Source: Pseudomonadota bacterium (GTDB lineage: Bacteria > Hydrothermota > 32-111 > QNBC01). From it: DNA of 7,107 nt. The position numbers were made by a program, and so were the translations under genes. The notes under the pieces are model-generated. The model ran no database searches. It was not told the DNA's origin and saw only the letters and a program-made list of their open reading frames with translations. Shown here one piece after another: positions 1 to 5,489 of the stretch; the first letter of the stretch is position 1; each line of letters starts with the position of its first letter. Where the stretch lies: positions 1-7,107 of the forward strand of contig JAACEC010000044.1 in assembly GCA_011682715.1 (NCBI GenBank), in the 5' to 3' direction.

Positions 1-1188
1 TGACAATTTTGCGGCCGCATTGATACCTGCAACGAGCCCTTGAGCGGCGGCCTCTTCGTAACCGCTTGTTCCGTTAATCTGTCCGGCAAAATAGAGATTT
101 TCTATATCTTTGCTCTCCAGCGTCTTTTTCAGTTGAGTAGACTCTATGCAATCGTATTCTATTGCATAAGCCGGTCTCACTATTTCCGCATTTCTTAATC
201 CCGGTACGGTATGATAAAATTCTACCTGTATATCCAGAGGAAGGCTCGTTGACATCCCATTTATGTAATATTCATTCGTGTGCAGCCCCTCTGGCTCAAC
301 GAAAATAATGTGGTTGTTTCTATCTTTGAATCTTACCACTTTATCCTCAATTGAAGGACAGTATCGAGGTCCAATTCCTTTTATGATACCCGAATAAAGC
401 GGAGCTTTATCAAGATTATCCAATATTATTTTATGCGTTTTCAAGTTTGTTCTTGTTATATAACACGGCACCTGAATCGGGTTAAACTCCTCTGTTCTCA
501 TTGAAAAATGAGCGGGTTTATCATCTCCTTTTTGAATTTCCATTTCATCGAAATCTATTGTTTTTCGATCAATTCTCGCCGGTGTTCCCGTCTTAAACCG
601 TTTAATTTTAAAACCGAGCTTTTTTAATCTGTCCGATAAACCGTATGAGGCGGGTTCCCCCAATCTCCCCGCATCGAAATGTGTAAGTCCAATATGAATT
701 AGACCGTGCATGAATGTCCCCGTTGTCAAAATGCAACTTTTCCCCTCATAAAACATGTCTGTTTTCGAAACAACGCCTCTGAATTCCCCGTCCTCCACGA
801 TAATATCATTGATGCTCGCTTGCTTTATGTAAAGATTATCCGTCTCTTCGAGCTCCTTTTTTATCGAAGTTCTGTACATTATTTTATCTTCCTGAGCCCT
901 GAGAGACCAAACAGCGGGACCTTTTTTGTTGTTTAACATCCTGAACTGAATCCCTTCCCTGTCAGAAATAAGAGGCATCAAACCGCCGAAAGCATCTATC
1001 TCAAAAACAAGTTGACTTTTGGCAAGTCCCCCTATGGAGGGATTACATGACATATTTCCTATGAAATCGGCATTTATGGAAAAAAGAACCGTTTTTAACC
1101 CCATTTTTGCGGAAGCATATGCCGCCTCAATACCGGCATGTCCTCCTCCCACAACAATTACATCAAATTTATTCGGGAAGTTTTTCAT
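1..1188 (-). CDS. mnmG: tRNA uridine-5-carboxymethylaminomethyl(34) synthesis enzyme MnmG (GidA), 3' end beyond window
   Basis: MnmG is an FAD enzyme that, with the GTPase MnmE, puts the (carboxymethyl)aminomethyl group on wobble uridine U34 of several tRNAs. The frame is open from the ATG at 1188 to base 1, giving 396 residues of a family of about 620; the C-terminal helical MnmE/tRNA-binding part lies outside. Visible are the FAD dinucleotide fold FDVIVVGGGHAG (residues 8-19), MSCNPSIGG (46-54), TGTPARI (200-206), and both classic GidA signatures: GPRYCPSIEDKVVRF (273-287) and AGQINGTSGYEEAAAQG starting near residue 368. The start is preceded by AAAGAGA and gives the normal short N-terminus before the FAD motif. 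The gene overlaps the upstream EIIA gene by 20 bp, so it is likely the fourth cistron of its operon. Residues 54-62 read GLAKSQLVF where I recall IGKGHLVKE in well-studied homologues. Family identity is certain. Confidence 0.97.
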   Translation of the reverse strand, partial: MKNFPNKFDVIVVGGGHAGIEAAYASAKMGLKTVLFSINADFIGNMSCNPSIGGLAKSQLVFEIDAFGGLMPLISDREGIQFRMLNNKKGPAVWSLRAQEDKIMYRTSIKKELEETDNLYIKQASINDIIVEDGEFRGVVSKTDMFYEGKSCILTTGTFMHGLIHIGLTHFDAGRLGEPASYGLSDRLKKLGFKIKRFKTGTPARIDRKTIDFDEMEIQKGDDKPAHFSMRTEEFNPIQVPCYITRTNLKTHKIILDNLDKAPLYSGIIKGIGPRYCPSIEDKVVRFKDRNNHIIFVEPEGLHTNEYYINGMSTSLPLDIQVEFYHTVPGLRNAEIVRPAYAIEYDCIESTQLKKTLESKDIENLYFAGQINGTSGYEEAAAQGLVAGINAAAKLS

Positions 1189-1630
1189 TCTCTTTTATAA
1201 TTCTAAATACATCCTCTTCCGTTTTCGATTCCAGGAGGGTTTTTCTCACCTGCTCTATTCGAACTAATCTTGAGATCTCGGCGAGAATTTTTATGTATTC
1301 CTTGTTTTCCTTGTTTGGGCCTATAAAGAGAAAAAATAGATATACAGGTTTACCGTCCAGCGAATCGCAGTCTACTCCCGTATCCGATTTTGCAAAAATC
1401 AGATGAAGCCTTTTAACCACATCCGTTCTGGCATGCGGTAATGCTACATTTCTTCCTATACCTGTTGTTATGACCTTTTCCCTTTCCATAAGGGTTCTGA
1501 ACAACTCTTCGGGGTTGTCTATAAAACCTCTCTCATAACACGCATTTGACAATTCTTCTAAAACCCCTTTCTTATCCTTTGCTTTAAGGTGCAGAATCAT
1601 AAAATTCTCTCTTAACAATTTATGAATCAT
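1169..1630 (-). CDS. Stand-alone PTS EIIA domain protein (fructose/nitrogen type, PtsN-like)
   Basis: The 153-residue protein is a single PTS EIIA type-2 domain. Such domains accept phosphate from HPr/NPr on a histidine and either pass it to an EIIB or, when stand-alone like PtsN (EIIA-Ntr), act as cytosolic regulators. The phosphorylation site is His66 in GIGRNVALPHARTD (57-70), matching the family's GIG-x-A-x-PH pattern. DSLDGKPVYLFFLFIGP (about 89-105) and the KILAEISRLVR helix (about 114-124) also fit. Length is normal for the domain alone; there is no EIIB, EIIC or DNA-binding part. ATG 1630 is preferred over the Met at residue 11 because family members begin with the same helix and because AGAGGTG lies 6 nt upstream, inside the end of tsaD. 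The gene is 1 bp from tsaD and overlaps mnmG, with no sugar-transport genes nearby, which favours a regulatory role (inference). Confidence 0.92.
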   Translation of the reverse strand: MIHKLLRENFMILHLKAKDKKGVLEELSNACYERGFIDNPEELFRTLMEREKVITTGIGRNVALPHARTDVVKRLHLIFAKSDTGVDCDSLDGKPVYLFFLFIGPNKENKEYIKILAEISRLVRIEQVRKTLLESKTEEDVFRIIKENEKLPE

Positions 1631-1631
1631 C

Positions 1632-2627
1632 TCACACCTCTATCAATTTAAGGTTGGGGACAGGATTTAAATTGTGTGTTGCTGTCCCTCGTATGTGGTT
1701 TTCGTAAGCCGCCTTAGCAACCATTATTCCGTTATCGGTACATAATTTCAACGGGGGAGCATAAAATTTAATTCCCTTTTCGGATGAAAATTCCTCGAAC
1801 TTTTTTCTTATGTAATTGTTCGCCGCAACGCCTCCGGAAATTATTAACGATTCGGGTTTATTCATATCAACGGCTTTCTCGACTTTATACAGCAAATTAT
1901 CTGCAATGGCTTTCTCAATGGATGCCGCTATGTCGGCTCTGTGTAACCCCTTGTCAGCCTCGGAAAGTTCTCTGTAATAATACATTACCGCAGTTTTTAT
2001 ACCGGAGAAACTAAAATTTAACTCCTTTTTTACCGCTATGGGTAATTTTAGATAATTCTCATCGCCTTTTTTTGCCAACTTCTCTATCTCCGGTCCTCCT
2101 GGATATCTAAGTCCCAATATACGTGCAACTTTATCAAAAGCCTCTCCGGCAGCGTCATCTATGGTTCTGCCTAATACATGATATTTACCAAAATCTTTCA
2201 TTAGAATCAGTTCCGTATGACCGCCGCTCACCATCATCACAATTGCAGGTAATTTTATGTCAAACTCAATAAAATTAGCAAGTATGTGTCCTTCAATATG
2301 ATTTACCGCAATGACCGGTTTTTTATAGCTAAATCCGAGCCCCTTTGCAAATGCAATGCCTACCATCAGGGCTCCCATTAAACCGGGACCGTTGGTAACC
2401 CCGATCAAATCAATATCGTCCATCTCCACTTTTGCCTTGTTAAGAGCTTTTTCCAATATTTCATAAATAAATTTATTGTGTTCCCTCGATGCTATTTCAG
2501 GAACGACCCCTCCAAATTCCGAGTGTATTTCTTGCGTCAAAATAATATTGGATAAAACATTGTCTCCGTCCTTCAAAATACCGCACGATGTCTCATCACA
2601 GGACGATTCTATACCAAGAGTTATCAT
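1632..2627 (-). CDS. tsaD: tRNA N6-adenosine threonylcarbamoyltransferase TsaD (Kae1/Gcp/YgjD family)
   Basis: TsaD transfers the threonylcarbamoyl group from threonylcarbamoyl-AMP to A37 of ANN-decoding tRNAs, making t6A; in bacteria it works with TsaB and TsaE, with TsaC supplying the substrate. The 331-residue length is full for the family. Visible are the N-terminal GIESSCDETS (5-14), the metal-binding NHIEGH (109-114; His110 and His114), the nucleotide-binding MVSGGHTEL (132-140), TIDDAAGEAFDKVAR (155-169), YPGGPEIE (175-182), FSFSGIKTA (205-213), SGGVAANNYIR (264-274) and CTDNGIM (296-302), whose Asp298 is the third metal ligand of the family. No key residue is missing. The start overlaps the stop of the ybbR-like gene as ATGA, with AAAGG about 7 nt upstream. 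tsaB, tsaC and tsaE are not in the window. It shares its operon with mnmG, another anticodon-loop modification gene. Confidence 0.98.
   Translation of the reverse strand: MITLGIESSCDETSCGILKDGDNVLSNIILTQEIHSEFGGVVPEIASREHNKFIYEILEKALNKAKVEMDDIDLIGVTNGPGLMGALMVGIAFAKGLGFSYKKPVIAVNHIEGHILANFIEFDIKLPAIVMMVSGGHTELILMKDFGKYHVLGRTIDDAAGEAFDKVARILGLRYPGGPEIEKLAKKGDENYLKLPIAVKKELNFSFSGIKTAVMYYYRELSEADKGLHRADIAASIEKAIADNLLYKVEKAVDMNKPESLIISGGVAANNYIRKKFEEFSSEKGIKFYAPPLKLCTDNGIMVAKAAYENHIRGTATHNLNPVPNLKLIEV
1635..1641 (-). promoter_or_regulatory. Ribosome binding site of the EIIA gene, inside tsaD
   Basis: On the minus strand AGAGGTG lies with its AGAGG core 6 nt before the ATG at 1630. It encodes the last residues of TsaD, so ribosomes finishing tsaD uncover it. 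This fixes the EIIA start and suggests translational coupling. Confidence 0.7.
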
Positions 2628-3544
2628 CTTACAACCTTTACTTTCACAAACTCCGGATCTATTTCCTGCTTATATACATTCTCAGGTAAATTGACAAAAA
2701 CAGGAAGTAAGTACTCGCCCGGAGCATTCACATTTACCACGACATATGAATTGATCCCCGATTTCATAAGCGAATCAATTATATAATCGCTGCCCGAAAG
2801 AGTCATACTTATAAATTTGGGATTAATTTCCACAACACTATACTTTCCCGTTTTGGGAACCACCTTCACGCTGTCTATCCGCTTCGTGATCAATTGAGCT
2901 ATGGGGGCTATCACCCTGACGGAGTCAATGTTGGAATAGACATTTATTGATTCCGGGAGTATTATTTTCAAATAGCGATCCACGGTTTTACCCTTCCCGG
3001 TTATATCAATCTTTTCCGTGTTTACATATTTAATTTGTCCTAATGCCTTATCCGGACCAAAGAGAGTTACCTTATCCGGAACAACTTTTATTCCTCCTGA
3101 ACGCACAAATCCTTCTCTCGGTGTACCTGTTACATAGGCAACGACTCCTACATCCTTTTCGATCTTTTTATCAAGTTCAATAGTTAAATAAGACGGAATA
3201 ATTTTCACGATTTTCATTTTATCCGGTCTCGGAAGATTAATACTCGATTTTTCAATATAAACGATATTTTGCCCCCGCCTCAAAGTATTCCCGTCTATGT
3301 AAACCGTAGGTGCTGTGATAAATTTAGTAAAAATAATATCCTTAACCTTACCATAAATTTTTATGTCTATCTTATCAGGTAACTTCTTGGCGAGAATATA
3401 CTGTTTCGGAAAATTCCTTATGTTAATTTTAGCTTTTATGGTATAATAAGATGTTTGATCGGTTTTTGCGTTAAACCATATACCTATTGCTACCAGTAAT
3501 GACAGTAATTTTAGTACCCAATCGTTTTTTAACCAATCAATCAT
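2624..3544 (-). CDS. YbbR/CdaR-like membrane-anchored protein
   Basis: The 306-residue protein has one N-terminal membrane segment (about 10-24, VLKLLSLLVAIGIWF) after a short basic start, then an extracytoplasmic beta-rich region. WVLKLLSLLVAIGIWF is the hallmark opening of YbbR-domain proteins, whose best-known member, CdaR, regulates the diadenylate cyclase CdaA in Firmicutes. Three weak repeats of the YbbR type are visible, about 35-125, 130-212 and 218-304. Each has strand patterns such as VVPDKVTLFGP (154-164), FISMTLSGSD (244-253) and a closing IDPEFVKVKVV (295-305). ATG 3544 is the only usable start: an in-frame TAG lies 15 nt upstream and no Met follows for over 100 residues. No Shine-Dalgarno sequence precedes it. 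It is the first gene of the operon and no cdaA is adjacent, so a c-di-AMP role is inference from family only. Confidence 0.87.
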   Translation of the reverse strand: MIDWLKNDWVLKLLSLLVAIGIWFNAKTDQTSYYTIKAKINIRNFPKQYILAKKLPDKIDIKIYGKVKDIIFTKFITAPTVYIDGNTLRRGQNIVYIEKSSINLPRPDKMKIVKIIPSYLTIELDKKIEKDVGVVAYVTGTPREGFVRSGGIKVVPDKVTLFGPDKALGQIKYVNTEKIDITGKGKTVDRYLKIILPESINVYSNIDSVRVIAPIAQLITKRIDSVKVVPKTGKYSVVEINPKFISMTLSGSDYIIDSLMKSGINSYVVVNVNAPGEYLLPVFVNLPENVYKQEIDPEFVKVKVVR

Positions 3545-3579
3545 AAACTTAAAATACTATATTAAATTACTACTGTCAA
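3544..3579 (-). promoter_or_regulatory. Promoter of the ybbR-tsaD-EIIA-mnmG operon, predicted leaderless
   Basis: On the minus strand a perfect -35 TTGACA (3579-3574), a 17-nt spacer and a -10 TATTTT (3556-3551) precede the ybbR-like ATG by just six bases. With standard sigma-70 geometry transcription would begin at the A of the start codon (3544). There is no Shine-Dalgarno sequence in those six bases, which agrees with a leaderless message. The match is by eye; the -10 is weaker than the -35. Confidence 0.62.
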
Positions 3580-3693
3580 GGAATGAAAATATAATCGAGT
3601 AGATAGGCACAGACATATTTACCGGTTTAAGGAAAGCAAAGTAATTATCATCAAGAAGCATAATCTAAAAGGAGATTTAATCGAATTTTATAC
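3580..3693. other. Divergent intergenic spacer between two promoters
   Basis: About 114 bp separate the two outward-facing -35 boxes. I find no ORF, RNA gene or convincing hairpin in it. It holds a 6-bp ACCGGT palindrome (3621-3626) and an unused Shine-Dalgarno-like AAAAGGAG (3667-3674) that is not followed by a start codon at usable distance. It may hold operator sites or be a remnant of an older gene boundary. Confidence 0.5.
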
Positions 3694-3721
3694 TTGACAA
3701 AATTTATATATATAATATTAT
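3694..3721 (+). promoter_or_regulatory. Promoter of the padR-nifX cassette
   Basis: A perfect -35 TTGACA (3694-3699), a 16-nt spacer and a -10 TATTAT (3716-3721) lie upstream of the PadR gene, predicting a start near 3728 and a leader of about 16 nt. The ribosome site GAAGG (3729-3733) would sit 10 nt before the ATG at 3744, right at the 5' end of the message. The spacer is a run of alternating AT. Confidence 0.7.
3704..3715. promoter_or_regulatory. 12-bp palindrome in the promoter spacer, possible operator
   Basis: TTATATATATAA is a perfect 12-bp palindrome lying between the -35 and -10 boxes of the padR promoter. PadR proteins are dimers that commonly repress their own genes by binding palindromes overlapping the promoter, so this is a candidate autoregulatory site. 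Its simple AT composition means it could be chance. Confidence 0.3.
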
Positions 3722-3743
3722 TACATATGAAGGTTATAGGTAT

Positions 3744-4118
3744 ATGAAAAGAAAGTTTTGTTCGGGACTCGGTTTTAAAGCAAATAATACAATATACGCT
3801 GCCATACTCTCTTTATTAATAAAAAAATCATCATATGGTTACGAAATTGTGGAGGAACTTTCCAATCTCGGTATATCACAACAATCCTTACCGTACGGTC
3901 TGATCTACCGTCTTCTCCGAGATATGGAAGCAAATCAATTTGTCACTTCGGAATGGCAAAACGAAGAATCGGGACCATCAAGGAGAATTTACAAGATCAC
4001 AGACAAGGGAAAGGACTATATTGCACAATGGCTGAGTTCTGCAAAAAACAATTTGATTTTAATGGAGAAGTTAATAAAATTCATAGAAAACTCACTAAAA
4101 AAAGGAGATTCACAATGA
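3744..4118 (+). CDS. PadR-family winged-helix transcriptional regulator
   Basis: The 124-residue protein is a compact PadR regulator, normally a dimeric cytosolic repressor released by a small ligand or partner. The winged helix spans about 17-95: ILSLLIKKSSYGYEIVEEL (21-39), the recognition-helix region SLPYGLIYRLLRDMEANQFV (48-67), and the wing with ESGPSRRIYKITDKGKDYI (75-93). The remainder (about 97-120) is a single predicted helix, as in short PadR proteins where this helix forms the dimer interface. The start follows GAAGG by 10 nt and lies just behind a consensus-like promoter. Its stop overlaps the next gene's start as ATGA, so the two are almost surely co-expressed. Regulator and partner together suggest that the NifX-like protein or its ligand sets PadR activity; this is inference. 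Cys6 near the N-terminus is the only cysteine. Confidence 0.92.
   Translation: MKRKFCSGLGFKANNTIYAAILSLLIKKSSYGYEIVEELSNLGISQQSLPYGLIYRLLRDMEANQFVTSEWQNEESGPSRRIYKITDKGKDYIAQWLSSAKNNLILMEKLIKFIENSLKKGDSQ
4101..4107 (+). promoter_or_regulatory. Strong ribosome binding site of the NifX-like gene
   Basis: AAAGGAG lies 7 nt before the ATG at 4115, within the last codons of padR. It decides the start: the same frame is open back to an ATG at 3953, but that would bury this site and add residues unlike the family. Confidence 0.85.
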
Positions 4119-4600
4119 AAATTTGTTTCACATCGGATCAACAGAATGATCTCGAAAGCACTTTGAGCTACCACTTCGGGCACTGCCCTTATTTTGTTTA
4201 TGTCGAAATAGACGGGAATGAAATTAAAAATGTCTATTCAGCCCCGAATGAATTAGCCGAAGGGCACAATGTCGGAGATCTGCCCACTTATATGAAGCAA
4301 CAAAATGTCGATGTTATTATAACCGGAGGAATGGGACCGAGAGCACAGGAGTATTTTGAACAATACGGAATTAAACCTGTAATCGGTGCTTACGGAAAGG
4401 TGAAAGATGTTCTCGAGGAATACCTTAAAAATAAAATCACATATTCGGAGAAAATTGCCGAAGGTAATTTAGAAGAACATACCGAAGGAGAAAACGAAGA
4501 AATCGATAGATTAAAGAAAGACATTGTAAATTTGAGACAACAAATTGCAGATATGAAATCTATTGTGGGAAAATTAAATAAAGAAAAGGAGGGGGAGTAA
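4115..4600 (+). CDS. NifX/NafY-type iron-molybdenum cofactor-binding domain protein with C-terminal coiled coil
   Basis: The 161-residue protein has a dinitrogenase iron-molybdenum cofactor domain (about 1-105) and a charged coiled-coil tail. Domain marks are the opening MKICFTSD, LSYHFGHCPYFVYVEID (17-33) with the family's HFG-x-CPYF element, VDVIITGGMGPRA (65-77) and GIKPVIGAYGKVKDVLEEY (85-103). In nitrogen fixers such domains (NifX, NafY, NifB C-terminus) hold FeMo-cofactor or its precursors; many stand-alone copies in non-fixers have no settled function. A linker rich in Glu (about 112-129) leads to four regular heptads, I130 L133 I137 L140 I144 M147 V151 L154, with beta-branched residues mostly at a and Leu mostly at d, as in parallel dimeric zippers. 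Cys4 and Cys24 are its only cysteines. It is co-translated with padR by an ATGA overlap. No nif gene is near, so a role in nitrogenase is not supported here. Confidence 0.9.
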   Translation: MKICFTSDQQNDLESTLSYHFGHCPYFVYVEIDGNEIKNVYSAPNELAEGHNVGDLPTYMKQQNVDVIITGGMGPRAQEYFEQYGIKPVIGAYGKVKDVLEEYLKNKITYSEKIAEGNLEEHTEGENEEIDRLKKDIVNLRQQIADMKSIVGKLNKEKEGE

Positions 4601-4624
4601 TCTCCTTCCTTTTAGAACTTTTTT
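4584..4624. terminator. Rho-independent terminator between convergent units
   Basis: The arm 4584-4597 pairs with 4602-4613 around a TAAT loop (4598-4601): four pairs, a two-base G bulge (4592-4593), then eight pairs including one G-T. T runs follow at 4610-4613 and 4619-4624. The stop codon of the NifX-like gene forms most of the loop and its last codons form the left arm. On the minus strand the hairpin is followed by a T-rich stretch (4583 downwards), so it may also end smc-ftsY transcripts, though somewhat less stably. Confidence 0.75.
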
Positions 4625-5489
4625 AATCAGGGAAAAGATTATTCAGAAATTCCTCTCCGTTAAATTGGGATATATCCTCTAATCCCTCACCTGTTCCTAT
4701 ATATTTAACCGGTATACGCAAATCTCTTATTATGGGGAAAATGCTTCCCCCTTTGGCGGTTCCGTCTAATTTTGTAAGTACTATTCCCGTCAGAGGTGCA
4801 TACTCCATAAATTGTTTTGCCTGCTTAATATTGTTTTGGCCGATGGATGCGTCGAGAACGATAAAGGTCTCATTGGGGTATCTTTCATCTATTTTTCTTG
4901 CAACCCTGACAATCTTTTCCATCTCCCCCATAAGATTTTTATTCGTATGCAATCTGCCCGCCGTATCTATAAGTATAACCCTATCCTCTCCTTTTGACTC
5001 ACTAATCGCTTTATATGCAATGGAAGCCGGATCAGCTCCATACTCTCCTTTAAAAATGGGAATTTTTAAACGTTCACTCCATATTGTCAACTGTTCTATG
5101 GCTGCCGCCCTAAATGTATCGCCTGCAACGAGACTAACATTTTTATCTTTCTCTAATTCCATATTTGCCATTTTGGCAATTGCAGTCGTTTTGCCCACGC
5201 CGTTCACCCCCACAAACATTACCACATAAGGCTTCGTCTCTGTAATTTCACTCTTCTCCGGCAATTCAAGTATTTCCAGTAAATACTTCTTGATTTCTTC
5301 TATAGCGGTTTTCTTATCCGGTGATTTTTTAACCGTCTCTATTATATCCATAGTAATTTGCACGCCGAAATCGGCTTCAATCAACGTCCTCTCCAACTCT
5401 TCGATGACTATTTTATCTTTTGCGATACTCTTCCCCAGTGCATTCGAGGTTCTTCTGAGGGCATTTCTTATACTTCCAACTAAACCCAT
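4623..5489 (-). CDS. ftsY: Signal recognition particle receptor FtsY
   Basis: FtsY is the SRP receptor GTPase that docks Ffh-ribosome complexes at the inner membrane for co-translational insertion. At 288 residues it is the short form with an NG domain only, lacking the long acidic A domain of enterobacteria. A basic amphipathic N-terminus (about 2-24, with RNALRRTSNALGKS) resembles the family's lipid-binding helix. The N domain follows (about 27-80). The GTPase motifs are G1 GVNGVGKTT (94-102), G2 DTFRAAAIEQL (124-134), G3 DTAGR (175-179), G4 TKLD (239-242) and the closing GTGEGLEDISQF (265-276). GADPASIAYKA (151-161) and GTAKGG (243-248) are also intact. Its start lies inside the end of smc with a 10-bp overlap, so it is probably translated from the smc message. 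smc-ftsY linkage is common in bacteria. Confidence 0.98.
   Translation of the reverse strand: MGLVGSIRNALRRTSNALGKSIAKDKIVIEELERTLIEADFGVQITMDIIETVKKSPDKKTAIEEIKKYLLEILELPEKSEITETKPYVVMFVGVNGVGKTTAIAKMANMELEKDKNVSLVAGDTFRAAAIEQLTIWSERLKIPIFKGEYGADPASIAYKAISESKGEDRVILIDTAGRLHTNKNLMGEMEKIVRVARKIDERYPNETFIVLDASIGQNNIKQAKQFMEYAPLTGIVLTKLDGTAKGGSIFPIIRDLRIPVKYIGTGEGLEDISQFNGEEFLNNLFPD

Noticed and set aside
1019..1406. Two overlapping plus-strand frames across the EIIA/mnmG junction
   Set aside because: They are antisense to two clear genes and show no domain features.
3621..3626. ACCGGT palindrome in the divergent spacer
   Set aside because: Only six bases are symmetric and the flanks do not extend it; expected by chance.
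3667..3677. AAAAGGAGATT, an 11-base match to the ribosome site region at 4100-4110
   Set aside because: No start codon follows at usable distance and the similarity does not extend; not enough for a duplicated gene start.
3727..3747. A six-codon leader ORF (MKVIGI) whose stop overlaps the padR start
   Set aside because: The predicted transcript starts at about 3728, so it would probably not be transcribed whole; the geometry is likely chance in AT-rich DNA.
3953..4600. A longer start (215 residues) for the NifX-like protein
   Set aside because: It would overlap padR by 166 bp; the ATG at 4115 has a strong ribosome site and gives the normal family N-terminus MKICFTSD.
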